NCBI GenBank assembly: GCA_950106755.1
Contig: OX467092.1
Coordinates: 1,302,001-1,366,000, forward strand
Direction of reading: 5' to 3'
DNA: 64,000 nt
Source: Climacium dendroides
Taxonomy: Eukaryota > Streptophyta > Bryopsida > Hypnales > Climaciaceae
Shown here: positions 11,300 to 22,335 of the stretch, piece after piece
Layout of the letters: the number at the start of each line of letters is the position of its first letter
How positions within the stretch are numbered: the first letter of the stretch is position 1
Program-made: the position numbers and the translations under genes
The notes under the pieces: model-generated
The model's database searches: none
Told to the model about the DNA's origin: nothing
The model's input: the letters and a program-made list of their open reading frames with translations, nothing else

Positions 11300-11880
11300 T
11301 AATTGTACCTTGAACCGGACTACCTATCTTTGAATATTTCGTTCCGGGTAAAAATTAACTTGCACCCTATGGACTTAGCAGGGAGATTGGTCAATAAAGG
11401 ACCAAAGACTTGATGTTTTCTAAGAGAAGAATACTCAATTGTGAGAGCAACCTGCCATTGTAGCCAATCGGGACTGACTTTCGCTTCATCTAACGTAAGT
11501 AGGTCAGGATTAGCACTAAGTATCCGGATAATGAAGGCAGTTACAGATGGACCATTTTCAAGAGAACAAGAAAGCTATGAATCAGCATCAGGTGGGAAAG
11601 GCACATCACTATGTAGGCTGACATGATTAAGGCATGGGTGTTTGGGTATAGAAGTAGGAGGGTCAGACCTACGCTTAGAAGAAATGATACTAATGGGGGT
11701 AAATTCTGTACTAAGGATAGGGTTTCTAGTAATCCAAGATCCATCACTAAAGCCGTCTGGTAGCTTGTTTGTGAAAGACTATAAATGAATAAGTTTATTG
11801 ATCTCAAATTCAGATAAGGCTGTGTGGAGGTCAGAGTTTTGAATGATGGTTTCGGGTGCTCAAAAATCTAAAGCAGGGAA

Positions 11881-12949
11881 CTAGATATTTGGCAAGGAAG
11901 GAAAACTATTCTCTTTAAAATGGCAGTTGGCAAACCAAGCACGAAGTAGAATGCCTGACGAGGGTGAAACATACCAAATGATGCTAGGGGAATTGAAACC
12001 AACATAGATCCCTTTCTGACGGTGACCATTCATTGTTTTCCTATAAGGTTCAGCAACTGAAATCCATACTCTACAATCAAATACACGAAGGTGGGAAACA
12101 TTGGAGACTCGTTCAGATATTAACTCAAAAAAATGAGTATTGAATAGGGTAGGACGGAACCTAAGTAATGTAGTTGTATATAGAACTGTATGCTCCCACA
12201 TCGTAGTGGGCAACATTGCGTGGATCAATAAAGGTTGAGTGATGAGTTGGATCTTCTTGATATACGCTTCCACCAATCTATTTTGCGAATGCTCATACGG
12301 TACAGAGTATATAAGTGAAATTCCGGTAGCAACACATTAATCCTCAAAGATTTGAGATCGAAATTCCTGGGCGTTGTCCATCTTTAAACTCTTCACGGGA
12401 TAGTTCGGATGATGAATCCGAAACTTAATAAGCATGGTCAAAAGCTTAGGAAATACCATGTTTTGGGTGCTGAGTAGGGACACCTTCGAATGTTTGCTTG
12501 AAGCATCAACAAGCACAAGAAAATATCAAAATGATCCAAAAAATGGAGTAATAGGTCCGCATACATCACCTTATAGACGTTGTAACATAGAGGGGAGTTC
12601 CGTTGGTAGTTTCCAATGTGAAGGGTGCTTAATAAACTTTCCTTGTGAACATGCCGCACAGTTCCCGACCTTGTTAGCATCACTAGTACACAAATTGTGT
12701 CCTTCCAACAAAGGTACCATCCTCCAACATAGTGGTGCAAGGATGGCCCAACCCACTATGCCACAATTCAATCTTAACTAGAAAAAGGAGTATCAAAGCA
12801 GAGCCCCGTAGGTTGTTATCATATAGTGCATTGACTTCTGCTTTCGCAACGGTGAGGGACTGTCGGCCTTGCCTAAGTTCCCGGTACTCTTCATCATCTC
12901 CTACCGAAGTAAAGAAGTGGAAAGTTGATTCCTTAGAAGGGCTTATCAA
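11881..12949 (-). pseudogene. Copia GAG-pre-integrase and integrase core
   Basis: In three frames reading leftward: a pre-integrase zinc-binding region with LWHSGLGHP and CAACSQGKFIKHPSHWKLP (HHCC pattern), then a broken catalytic core, then the core's C-terminal part with MWEHTVLYTTTLL and RVFDCRVWISV, followed by HRQKGIYVGFNSPSIIWYV. Frame changes near 12300 and 12600-12750 break the domain. Confidence 0.9.
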
Positions 12950-13486
12950 TATCTCGTATAGGCTAGTGACTCATGCTTTCGCAGTGGGAAGATGTCGTTG
13001 ACCTTGCTTGAGTTCCAATACTTCTTCCTGGTCATCCAATGCAGTGAAGACATCCATCCCATTGGCCCGTAAGTCACGGTAGCTAATTAGGCTCCGGGGG
13101 CATTAGGAGCATACATTGCTTTTTCACACATGAGGGAGGTCTCCTTAGGCAATACTATAGTTGTCTGGCCCACTCGGAACCGAAAGTTCCGACTTCCCAC
13201 TACAACAAAAGCAGTGTTTTATGACTGCAAAATATGACTGCAGTGAGTCGTAAAATCAAAAAATATGACTCATGCAGAAATCACTATAGATGATTCGGAA
13301 TATGACTGACTCCAGTTGTTTAGAAGCAGTCGCTTCAGACATCAGTCATATTGGTAGTCATATGCGTTGAGGGGTATAAATATCCATTTTAATTATAGTA
13401 TGCCAACTAGGCGTATACTTTGACTATCCTAGGATTTTTTTGACTTTTTCTTGGATTGCCCGGGCAAATAAAAAAATCCTACAAAT

Positions 13487-14157
13487 GGAATACGACTGTG
13501 TCGAGTCATATTTTTTGATGACGTGGAATATGACTGCGATGAGTCATATTTTTTGATGACGTAGAATATGACTGTGGTGAGTCATATTTTGCAGTAACAT
13601 GGAATATGACTGCGGTGAGTCATATTTTATAGTGATGTGGAATATGACTGCGGTGAGTCCTATTTTATAGTGATGTGGAATATGACTGCGGTGAGTCCTA
13701 TTTTGCAGTAATGTGGAATATGACTGCGGTGAGTCATATTTTGCAGTGATGTGGAATATGTCTGCGGTGAGTCATATTTTGCAGTGATGTGGAATATGTC
13801 TGCGGTGAGTCATATTTTGCAGTAACATGGAATATGACTGCAGTGAGTCATATTTTGCAGTGATGTGAAATATGACTATAGTAAGTCATATTTTGCAGTG
13901 ATGTGAAATATGACTGCAGTAAGTCATTTTTTGCAGTGATATGGAATATGACTGCGGTCAGTCATATTTTGTAGTAACATGAAATATGACTGCAATAAGT
14001 CATATTTTTTTGTTACATGAAATATAACTAGGGTGAGTCATATTTTGCAATAATGTGGAATATGACTATGGTGAGTCATATTCTTGTTAATGTGAAAAAT
14101 GATTCTCATGAATCATATTTTTGAATGACGTAGAATACGACTCTCGTTAGTCATATT
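13487..14157. repeat. Subterminal array of about seventeen 38-bp hairpin units in the CACTA element
   Basis: The unit is roughly GGAATATGACTGCGGTGAGTCATATTTTGCAGTGATGT, repeated at 38-bp spacing. Each unit holds the inverted pair ATATGACT...AGTCATAT with a six-base loop. CACTA transposases (TNPA-type) bind short repeats near element ends, so these are candidate binding sites. TATGACTG also occurs inside both terminal inverted repeats. Confidence 0.9.
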
Positions 14158-14639
14158 ACTAACTACAATCACATTTTTAATGCATTTTAAATAGACATAA
14201 TATATAACTATCATACATCAAGATGATTTGACAATTGAATAAAAAGCCTTATGCAATTAAAAATAAATACATAATATATGATTTTAGAGATGTATGAGAG
14301 ATAATCATATTAAAGAAGGAGAATGCAAAAACAAATACAATTATCTTCATTGACATTTATTAGTCACTAATACAAAATATATATATCACAATGAATCATT
14401 CACACAATCCAATAAGGCCTACAATCCTTATAATAATGTGAAGATGGCTTCATTGGGTTGTAAGTAGCCTCCAATGTCTTTGTTTCAACTTTTGGTGCAT
14501 GTATATACAATTAAAGAAATGAGAGGTTAATTTTTAGTGATTGAACAACAAAGCTCAACTTTCAAAGGCTTATAACAACACAAAATATGTAGCTCAAGTT
14601 TATGATAAGAAGAATAAGATTGATGATGGAGGAAACAAG

Positions 14640-15000
14640 AAAAAAAAAGATAAGTATTAAGAAATAACAAGAAATAAAAGTTAAGATGCAACAAGAAATA
14701 ATAAACAACAACTAAGACACAACTAAGACACAACAAGAAACAAGAAGCAACAACTAAGACACAACTAAGACACAACAAGAAACAAGAAGCAACAACTAAG
14801 ACACAACAAGAAACAAGAAGCAACAACTAAGACACAATAAGAAACAAGAAATAACAACTAAGACACAACAAGAAACAAGAAATAATAACTAAAACGCAAG
14901 AAAAAACACAAAACAAGAAACAACAACTAAAACACAACATGAAGTAACAATTAAGACACAAGAGAAAATAAGAAGCAACAACTAAGACACAAGAAGAAAC
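14640..15000. repeat. A/C-rich degenerate tandem repeats in the CACTA element
   Basis: Many copies of phrases like aacaactaagacacaac and aagaaacaagaagc at irregular 25-35 bp spacing. On the minus strand this gives long Leu/Val/Phe/Cys-rich open frames, which are by-products of composition and not genes. Confidence 0.8.
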
Positions 15001-15328
15001 AAAAAGCACTAACTAAGACATAACAAGAAACAACAAGAAATGAGAGTGTAGATGCAACAAGAAGAAATAAAAAGTAAGAACTACAAAATAAGAACTAAAA
15101 TGAAGAAAAAGTTCAAATGCAAGAGAAAAAAAGAATTTAGATGCAACAATAAGAAGTAAGAAACAAAAAGCACTAACTAAGACATAACAAAAAACAACAA
15201 GAAATGAGAGTGTAGATGCAACAAGAAGAAATAAAAAGTAAGAACTACAAAACAAGAACTAAAATGAAGAAAAAGTTCAAATGCAAGAGAAAAAAAGAAT
15301 TTAGATGCAACAATAAGAAGTAAGAAAC
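15001..15328. repeat. 164-bp tandem duplication in the CACTA element
   Basis: 15001-15164 and 15165-15328 are almost identical, both starting aaaaagcactaac. Very few differences imply a recent duplication, later than the surrounding degenerate repeats. Confidence 0.88.
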
Positions 15329-15435
15329 ATAAAGTAAAGAGTAACAAGAAATAAGAGTTGAGATGCAATAAAAAGCAACAACAAATTAAAGCTAAGAGAC
15401 AATAGAAGGTAAGGAAGAAGAACCACAAGAAGTGA

Positions 15436-15585
15436 TAGCTAGGGTTTCAAAACCCTAAAAAGTGGCGGCTAGGGTTCTAAAATCCTAAAAAAATAATGGC
15501 TAGGGTCTCAAAACACCAAAAAAGTGGTGACTAGGATTCAAAATCCGAAAAAATAGGTAACTAGGATTTCAAAATTTTAAATGAT
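15436..15585. repeat. Four degenerate ~45-bp units with AGGGTTTCAAAACCCT palindromes
   Basis: The unit (gctagggtttcaaaaccctaaaaagtggcg-like) is repeated about four times with growing divergence, near the right end of the CACTA element. It lies outside the 38-bp array and has a different palindrome. Confidence 0.65.
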
Positions 15586-15913
15586 GGCATATTTATATTT
15601 TTTTAGAATTGCCCATATTTTTCTTGAATTGCCCAAAAAAAAATTCACTACTATGAAAATATAATTGATAATATGACTCAACGTTCCCAAACATGTTCCC
15701 TACGTTCCCTACGTTCCCTATGAAGTATTTTGGTATTCGTAATGACCGTATAGTATACACTTGTGAAGTACAAGGCGTAAAAATGACTAGTAGTCATATT
15801 TTACAGTCATATTTCTCCCCAAAGTGTTGGCCTTCAAGAATATGACTGCAAGCAGTTGCCAGTCATCCTCAGTCATAATTCTGCAGTCATAAAACACTGC
15901 CATTGTTGTAGTG

Positions 15914-17085
15914 TCTAGTTATTGTGATGATGTCACAAGTTCGCCAAGCGGCTACATCATGTCCAGTAAATGCGAAGTATTTTATATCTCTTAGAATCAT
16001 ATGCATCGTAGCACTATCTATAAAAGCTACATCTACGGGGGTTAACTCTTCGGAGATGTGTACCATATAGTTTTCAATATTTATATCGGAAGAGAAGGGG
16101 GCTTTTAATATATGAGCCTCCCTCTTTTCATTTCTAAGCTTCTCGAGCTCTTCATACATACTAACAAAGTACGTAGGAGTGCGGTAGCATTGGATGATAT
16201 ACCCTTGACGGCCGCACTTGTAACAAGTACGCTTGTCGCAAGGAAAAAATGACTTTTATCAAAAGTTCTATCGGAAGTTTCATCAAACAAGCAAAAAGAG
16301 TGAGAATCACGATTAGATGAGCGATCTGAGAATCGAGAGGACCATGAGACTATATCAGAGAAGGGTTTAGAAGAGTTTGACTTATCTCTCGGATTTTGCC
16401 GATTCGGCAACTGCTGCTACTGCTGCTACCTTATACCTCGCGCCTTCTCTCTCAAGATTTCCGAAGTGTGAGTCTCCCAAGGGGATTTAGCCTCCGCGTT
16501 CTTAAGTAGAAGTTGGTGCTGTTTTTCAGCAAGTAAGAGATAAGACATTAGTTGGGAATGTTTCTTGAACTTCATATTTCTATATTGTTGGACTAAGAGG
16601 ACAGAAGTAGGAGGAAAAGTAGATAGTGTTTTGTCTATCAATTCTTTATCGATAACTTTGTCACCACAAAGATGTAGCTGAATAGTAATGCGATGCAATT
16701 CGGCATTGAATGAAAGAAAATCAAGAACACGAAGAGTAATCCAATCATTGCAAGCTTGAGGAAGGAAGATGGTTTGCTCATGATGAAATCGAGCATGAAG
16801 TTGGCTCCACAAGTCCGCTGGATTGTCAACTTGAATGTATTGTTGTCAAAGAGAGATGTCAAGGTGATGACGAAGAATGAGCAATGCTTTCTACCTTGAC
16901 AATGCCGGAAAGTCCTTCATAGGTGCAAGATTCAGCGCGTCGTCTAATTCCTCTGCGTAAAAATATGACTTGACATCAACGCTCCACTCCATAAAGTTGC
17001 TACCATCCGCCTCCAAAGCGTCAAACAAAAGAGGTTGTACTCAAGAACTAGTTTTCCGAGGATGCTTTGCATTTGGTGTGGCCAT
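15914..17085 (-). pseudogene. Copia gag with decayed zinc knuckle, plus start of protease
   Basis: A candidate gag start, MATPNAKHPRKTSS, at 17085 runs into a TGA. The following frame holds FDALEADGSNFMEWSVDVKSYF, a typical copia gag N-terminus. The central gag (around 16426-16812) keeps an LxxRFHHEQ-like segment. Near 16189-16229 is a CX2C zinc knuckle in which the histidine is Tyr and the spacing is short by one. An aspartic-protease-like VAFIDSATMH follows around 16000-16020, with the usual DSGAT changed to DSAT. The frame then runs into the CACTA terminus at 15913. Confidence 0.85.
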
Positions 17086-17145
17086 TGCAACTAAAAGCAA
17101 ATAGAAAACGGAATAACAAAAAGAAAATAGAGTAGAGAGACAATC

Positions 17146-17160
17146 ATGTTAATAACGTGT
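17146..17160 (-). other. Primer binding site region
   Basis: Directly after the 5' LTR, the coding strand reads ACACGTTATTAACATG, a decayed form of the ACACGTTATCAGCACG sequence found after the LTR of many plant copia elements and attributed to internal initiator-Met tRNA priming. Confidence 0.55.
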
Positions 17161-17358
17161 TGTCATGGAGAGATAGGGCAAAGATTAGAAGTATATATTG
17201 CAAAAAAAACTCACAAATATATTATGAAGGTTACATGATCACATATATATAGGAGAGGATCATAGCCTCAGTACTATAATTACTAGCAGTGGGAGTACCA
17301 CTTTTACTTTAACCTAAGTCTCACTTAACCTAAGTTAACTGGGATCGTCATCTCAACA
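17161..17358 (-). repeat. 5' LTR of the copia element (198 bp)
   Basis: Bounded by TG at 17358 and CA at 17161 on the coding strand. The outer 62 bp are repeated at 9741-9802. A TATATATA run near 17240-17250 may be the LTR promoter. Length is normal for a small copia LTR. Confidence 0.8.
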
Positions 17359-18845
17359 CTTTCAAAACCCCATCCTCAACTTCACGTCACGTCCTCACAA
17401 ACACATGCCAAACTCGCCATCCGCCTGAACACGTTGCGGGGTGTGAGTGTCTGGACAAGTGTTGGCTTCGTCGACGGAGGCTCCTTTGCGCACATATTCA
17501 GTTCTACCACGACCTACCATGCCACGCCATGAGTGAATTCATAGGACGTCCAAAGCCTACAAGCTTTATAAATTGTTCTCTCACAAATTGTTTAGGATCA
17601 ACTTCATCTTCTCATGAGTTTTAATTTTATTTTTAGGTATTCTTTCATTGTAGTCAAGAGATTGTACCTCTCATGAGTTTGTTTTTTTCTTTTATTTTTA
17701 GTTTTTTTTTTTAATTGTGGCCAAGAGATTGCACCTCTCATGAGCTTGAATTTGTATGGTTATGGTAAAGAAAAGTTGAGAATCTATATCTTAAATTAGG
17801 TTGTTGTTTGTTTTATTTTGTTTGATACGTTTAAACATCCAACAACTTTGTTTTGTGGCATTTGGACCTACAGTATGAAAGTTGTTGAATTTCAAAGTTT
17901 TTATGAATCAAAAACTGAATTAAATTATCTTATATTTTGAAAAATTCACAACTTTTGTATTGTGTGTCCAAATGCCACAAAACACATCCGTTGCACCCCT
18001 TTGTGCATGAAGCTTTGTATTTGTACCAAGAATGCAACCTCTCACACTACAATGTGAAAGTTTTTTGAATTTCAAGGTTTAAAAGAATTAATAAATGATA
18101 AAATTACTTTTAGTTTTATGTTGACTATAGCAACAACATAAGGCACAATAGAGTTCTCTATGACAAAGCACCCCTTGGTTGGATTCTTAATACAATAAAA
18201 AAGCTCTTTATGAGGAGGGGTGCAAGGGCTTTGTTTCATGGTGTTGGAAACTAGGGTGTGAAAGATATTGAATTTCAAAGTTTTTCAAAATTAAAAAATT
18301 AGGAAATTTATTTTATTTTATTTTGGTTGGGGCAATAGCAAGAACACACTAGTGGAGGTAAAAATGTTGGCTTTGTGTTCAATTTAGAGTATTTTCTTTA
18401 GTGATCAAAATTGACCTAACACATCAACGGATTAAATAACCACTACATTTCAACTTCAAAAAATAATTTGTAACTAATTCCATAAAGGTCCAAGAAAATA
18501 TGAGACAATTTGGTGGACATGCCAATTCCATTTTGTTTCTTAAAAAAATTTACTAAAAATAGTTGCAAAGAGTTTAAACTTCTCTAAAAAGGCAATCAAT
18601 TCTTAAGTGGTTGCTTCATTCAAAAGGTAAGTAAATTAGTCTTTAATATATTTCTTAACCATTCTACAATATAAAAGAGCACAAAAAAGAAACAACATTT
18701 CACACCAACTTTAGTAATTCTCAAACATCAACTATATCAATTTTTCCATTTCATTCACACATTTCATTGTCTACAAAGCATTATAAAAAGTTTTATATAC
18801 ATTACTAAATTACCAAGCATTTCTGGTGCAATTAATGACACTCAT
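17359..18845. other. AT-rich intergenic repeats
   Basis: No gene seen. Contains two imperfect copies of a ~65-bp unit (catgagttt...caagagattg.acctct) at 17617-17750. An inverted pair of ~45 bp (17850-17900 and 17940-17990) is built around TTTGTGGCATTTGGAC. Three loose copies of gtgaaagttxttgaatttcaaag occur at about 17875, 18053 and 18255. This looks like decayed transposon sequence. Confidence 0.5.
18441..18605 (+). repeat. Dispersed repeat, copy A
   Basis: Matches 44921-45085 in the same orientation at moderate identity (both have caacttcaaaaa...tttgtaactaattc...aaaggtcca...tgccaattccattttt). It is part of a family of old repeats shared by the two AT-rich regions. Confidence 0.7.
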
Positions 18846-18852
18846 ATTCCCT

Positions 18853-19617
18853 TGATGTGTCAACCAAGTACACGGTACACTCCCATGCCTCAAGATTTTT
18901 TTAATAGAAAAAAATTTCATAGCATTGTTTTACAAAGAGTGTGTGACACAAATAGAATGTTATGGAATGTTTGTGCAAGAGGTATGCAAGGTTTGATGCT
19001 AGACAATTTGTTGTGTCTTCTTTTGTTGCACAATTGAGCATAAGGCAAATTCTAGCAACACTAGTCATTTGCTTGAGTGGATTGAACATTAGGCCATACT
19101 TAATTGGTGATTCAACTTACCCTAGTAGATCATACATGCTAAGGAACTTCAAGCTAGATAATGCAATAATGGTAGATCAAATTAGGATGTTTCTTTTTAT
19201 TATTCATTCATTTTATAGTTTCAAATGTCTTCAAATTTTATATTTCATATTTACGTATTTTTTTAAATATTTTGTAGTTTGTTTAAGTTCGACTCCTTTG
19301 TCAAAAGTAGTAGAGTAGTTATATAACAGACATTTAGAGCTTTAAAGAATCGTTGGTGAATTCTTAAAGGATTGAATATGTCTGTGGATGAGGCAGTCAT
19401 AGTTACTTTAGCTTGTTGTGTTCTAGACAACTATTGTGAATTGAAGAGGCAATGAGTGCCTGTGTGTGTAGATATTAGACTCTAAAAAATGTTCCTTCTG
19501 TTGGATTTCATGTGGGATGGATGCAACTTCCTTGTGAAGGTTTAGCAACAAAAGTGGCAAGGAGAAACCATGAGAGATGCTTTAATTGCCTCTTGGTTGG
19601 AACGTAATCCTGAGTGA
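18853..19617 (+). pseudogene. PIF/Harbinger transposase relic (DDE_Tnp_4)
   Basis: Several frames together give the Harbinger transposase C-terminal half: FFNRKKFHSIVLQRVCD, NRMLWNVCARG, a DARQF-like segment, SIRQILATLVICLSGLNIRPYLIGDSTYPSRSYMLRNFK, ALKNRW, NMSVDEAVIVTLACCVL and MRDALIASWLERNPE. YLIGDSTYPS is the conserved region around the second catalytic Asp. Frameshifts and stops near 19015, 19200 and 19320 inactivate it. The N-terminal helix-turn-helix part is not recognised, nor is the MYB-like partner protein. Confidence 0.88.
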
Positions 19618-20465
19618 AATTCAAAGTAATTAGTATAAAATTTCTCATTCTCCATATTCTACTTGTGTATTAGTAGAAACTAGAGCAATTTCTAATTTTA
19701 CAATGTTCATTTCAATAAAATTATTAAATGTTGTGAAATAACATATTTTAGATCATTATCGAGCTATTGGATTGGTGTTTGTATTGAATTATAATATGGA
19801 CATGCAATATGTGCTAATTTAATTTTTTGCATCTATTGTGTGGAAACAAGTCACAATTAGGAGCACCATTGAATCTTTTTGGATGGCTTACTTGGCACTC
19901 ATTAAAAAAAATGGGAAAAAGCTTGCTTCATACATGGATACATACTAAGATTGAAGGTCCCTAAATTGACCATTTAATAATTGGAACTGAATTTTGGGCA
20001 GGTGAAACTTCTCTAAATATTTTTCAGTACATTTTCCTTCAAAGACAAGAAGAATTGGCATCTAACTCAAGTTGTTTCATATTTTTTGGATTATTTTTGA
20101 AATAGTTATGAATTTTCAAACAAGAGTAGACACCCTAAATTCTAAATGAAACGATTAAAAACCTTGAAGCAAACAAAACTACAACCTATGCTGGATGAAC
20201 ATCGGAGGAGATGAAGTAGTACCCAAGAATTACCGTGTAGATTAAAAAAATCAAAAAAATTACCTGGATGCTAGGATTTACCTAGCGCAGGCACTAGCAG
20301 GTCTCAATTCCACCAGGTTGAGTTCCGCCATGGTGCCAAGCAGAACCCGCCAACACCCGCTAGCACCCACCATATTTTGGAACATGTACGTGGACTGACT
20401 ATCACTGTTCCTGTCGCCGTCTCGAAGTTCCCCCGCAGGGAGTGTCACCCTTTACAATGAGGGCA
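19618..20465. other. Flank of the Harbinger relic, no gene
   Basis: May contain more of the same transposon, but no motif is clear. 20240-20460 is more GC-rich than its surroundings, with no open frame worth calling. Confidence 0.4.
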
Positions 20466-20468
20466 TTA

Positions 20469-20552
20469 GGGCGCGCTTACATGCTGGATCGGTGGGCAGA
20501 ATTGGCACTATAGTCCAAGCTGCCAACCCACCCACCAGCATGTAAGCGCACC
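20469..20552. mobile_element. 84-bp Harbinger-like MITE
   Basis: Ends GGGCGCGCTTACATGCTGG and CCAGCATGTAAGCGCACC are inverted copies with one or two differences. Both flanks are TTA (20466-20468, 20553-20555), the target duplication typical of PIF/Harbinger. The whole element can fold into one hairpin. Confidence 0.82.
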
Positions 20553-20818
20553 TTAACACACCGCTCGGGGAACGTGTGGATACCGATGAATCGGCAAAAG
20601 AAATTCTTCCATTCTCGCTTACCGATAGTGGGCAATCATTTTGATTGGTTGAATAACTTATAATTAGCTGGCAACTTGTTGTGGACGGTCGTTGTGAATG
20701 AGGTCAACTTGCTTTTGCAGGTTAATGGAGACTATTAATGAAAACTCTTGAGGATTAGTTCTTTCTTTTGGGCTACTGTACTGTACCATCCAGTGACTTG
20801 GGCAGGTGACTTGTGCCC

Positions 20819-20931
20819 ACCGGGCTTGTCCATAAAAGTGATTTTCAGGTGGGTGGGCAGAGGATTCCCCACTGGGTGTGGGCAATGCACTGTTCCACTT
20901 TGCCCACCCACCGGAGCATGTAAACAGGCCC
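20819..20931. mobile_element. Second, degenerate Harbinger-like MITE
   Basis: The right end (GGAGCATGTAAACAGGCCC followed by TTA) is a close relative of the preceding MITE's end. Internal inverted segments GGTGGGTGGGCAGAGG and CTTTGCCCACCCACC pair. The left end (GGGCTTGTCC) is diverged and has no TTA flank. Confidence 0.55.
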
Positions 20932-21497
20932 TTAGTAACAAAACGTGTGCCCCTCGGGAATCACCCTCAAAAACATATATTAAAAAATTTTGAATCTGTT
21001 ATAAAGATTATTATTATTTATTTGTAGTCTTTATCCTTAAAACCAACACTAAGAAAAACTATATAGGTGTACATGAAAATCAACATTTTCACTAGCATGG
21101 GCATATGCCATCACTAGACTTAAAGCTCAAGGTGCTACTGTTGCCTCAAAAGTAATCATTGATATTTGTGACGCTTTCCTCATGATCAAACATTACAATC
21201 TCTCAATCCATAAGTGATATTGTTGTGTTTTCTTTTCCTATGTGATCTTTAACATATTTAGTTCAAATGTACACTATTAGAACTTTTTTTTCAAATTGAT
21301 GCAACTTATCAAAATGTTGTCTTTTTGTTCAATTTAGAGCAAATTCCTAGAAGCTTCAAAAAAAGGCCTTGAACACTTAGGGGTTAACGTCTGAGTGCCA
21401 AGACTGTATTTGCCAAAATTTAGACCCTTCTCAATTCATTCCAATCAAACTATCATGTAAAATGAAATCCACATAAATTGACTGTACCGATTGATAG

Positions 21498-21711
21498 TAG
21501 AGATAGGGCCGGAGCTATAGGAAGAAGGACACGTCCTTTTACCATACCATTAAAAAGATTATAATGGTCAAACAAGGAGATCTTTGAGTTTTGAGAGGCC
21601 ATATTAGAGATAGGGCCGGAGCTATAGGGAAAAGGACATGTCCTTTTACCATACCATTAAAAAGATTATAATGGTCAAACAAGGAGATCTTTGAGTTTTG
21701 AGAGGCCATAT
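21498..21711. repeat. 107-bp tandem duplication
   Basis: Two near-identical copies (21498-21604, 21605-21711) beginning agagatagggccggagc. Only a few bases differ. Each contains the palindrome AAAGGACATGTCCTTT (one copy reads cacg), so each unit can also form a small hairpin. Confidence 0.9.
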
Positions 21712-22335
21712 TTGAGGCATTGGGGCGCTCAAGGGTTAAAAGTTAAAGGTATGAAATAAGGTCCCTCTTCTTTCCATTGTAAGATTTCTTCTAGGTAATA
21801 AATGACTCCCATGATTTTAGTTGTCCGAATTGGCCATAATTACCCAGAGAAAAGAGCCTTGGAAAATCTGAAAGAGCTGAGGAATCACTGAGGACCCATG
21901 CCCCCAATTGAAACCTTTTTTTTAATTTTTTTAAGAGACTTCAATTTTCAACCCGAAACGCAGCCCCAAATCTTGGACTTGAAAAGTCCACTGCCAAGAC
22001 TCCTTTGGTCTTGAACAAGCCCTTTGGGGCTTTCCGTCTACTGTAGGGGCGGTGACAACTGGCAGGAGGCCTAGGCGCATGGGCTGACTGACACGTGTCG
22101 GGGTACGATTGGCTTCTTGCGGAGGATTGGGACCTGGACAGCTTGTTTTGGGACTTGGACTCAGACCTCGCCGGCCTGCTCACATTATTCTTTCTTGACT
22201 TTTTCCATATTTTGGCTCATTACCTTTTTTTAAAAGTATGTTGTATACAGTACCTCCATTTCAAAAGTCAAGTGTTGGTTTGGATGAATGAGGATTTTTA
22301 GGGTTCAGAAAGTCTAGGGAACTTCTCTGTTTCAC

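Larger units (their letters stand above)
13198..15913. mobile_element. Non-autonomous CACTA (En/Spm-type) transposon nested in the copia element
   Basis: The left end starts CACTACAACAA and continues with AGCAGTGTTTTATGACTGC. The right end is its inverted copy, ending in GTTGTAGTG, with two differences over about 30 bp. Flanking triplets are tcc and tct on the plus strand, a 3-bp target duplication with one change. Removing the element and one triplet keeps the copia frame open between ...DIITIT and SRNFRFRVGQ. No transposase is present. The interior consists of subterminal hairpin repeats and A/C-rich tandem repeats. It is younger than the copia insertion. Confidence 0.92.
9741..17358 (-). 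mobile_element. Degenerate Ty1/copia LTR retrotransposon, interrupted by a CACTA element
   Basis: Copia order read leftward from 17358: 5' LTR, primer site, gag, protease, integrase, reverse transcriptase, RNase H, polypurine tract, 3' LTR fragment. Integrase lying before RT assigns it to Ty1/copia. All domains carry stops and frame changes, so it is inactive. A 2,716-bp CACTA transposon (13198-15913) sits between protease and integrase. Removing it leaves about 4.9 kb, a normal copia length. The 3' LTR is cut after 62 bp, so the left target-site copy is lost and insertion cannot be dated precisely. Confidence 0.93.

Noticed and set aside
13487..14157. CRISPR-like array (regular repeats at 38 bp)
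   Set aside because: Units are contiguous with no unique spacers and lie inside a plant transposon.
14527..15428. Long Leu/Val/Phe/Cys-rich minus-strand frames resembling membrane proteins
   Set aside because: They are translations of A/C-rich tandem repeats inside the CACTA element; the same peptides recur because the DNA repeats.
20664..20993. Overlapping short frames on both strands near 20.8 kb
   Set aside because: They arise from the inverted repeats of the Harbinger-like MITE.
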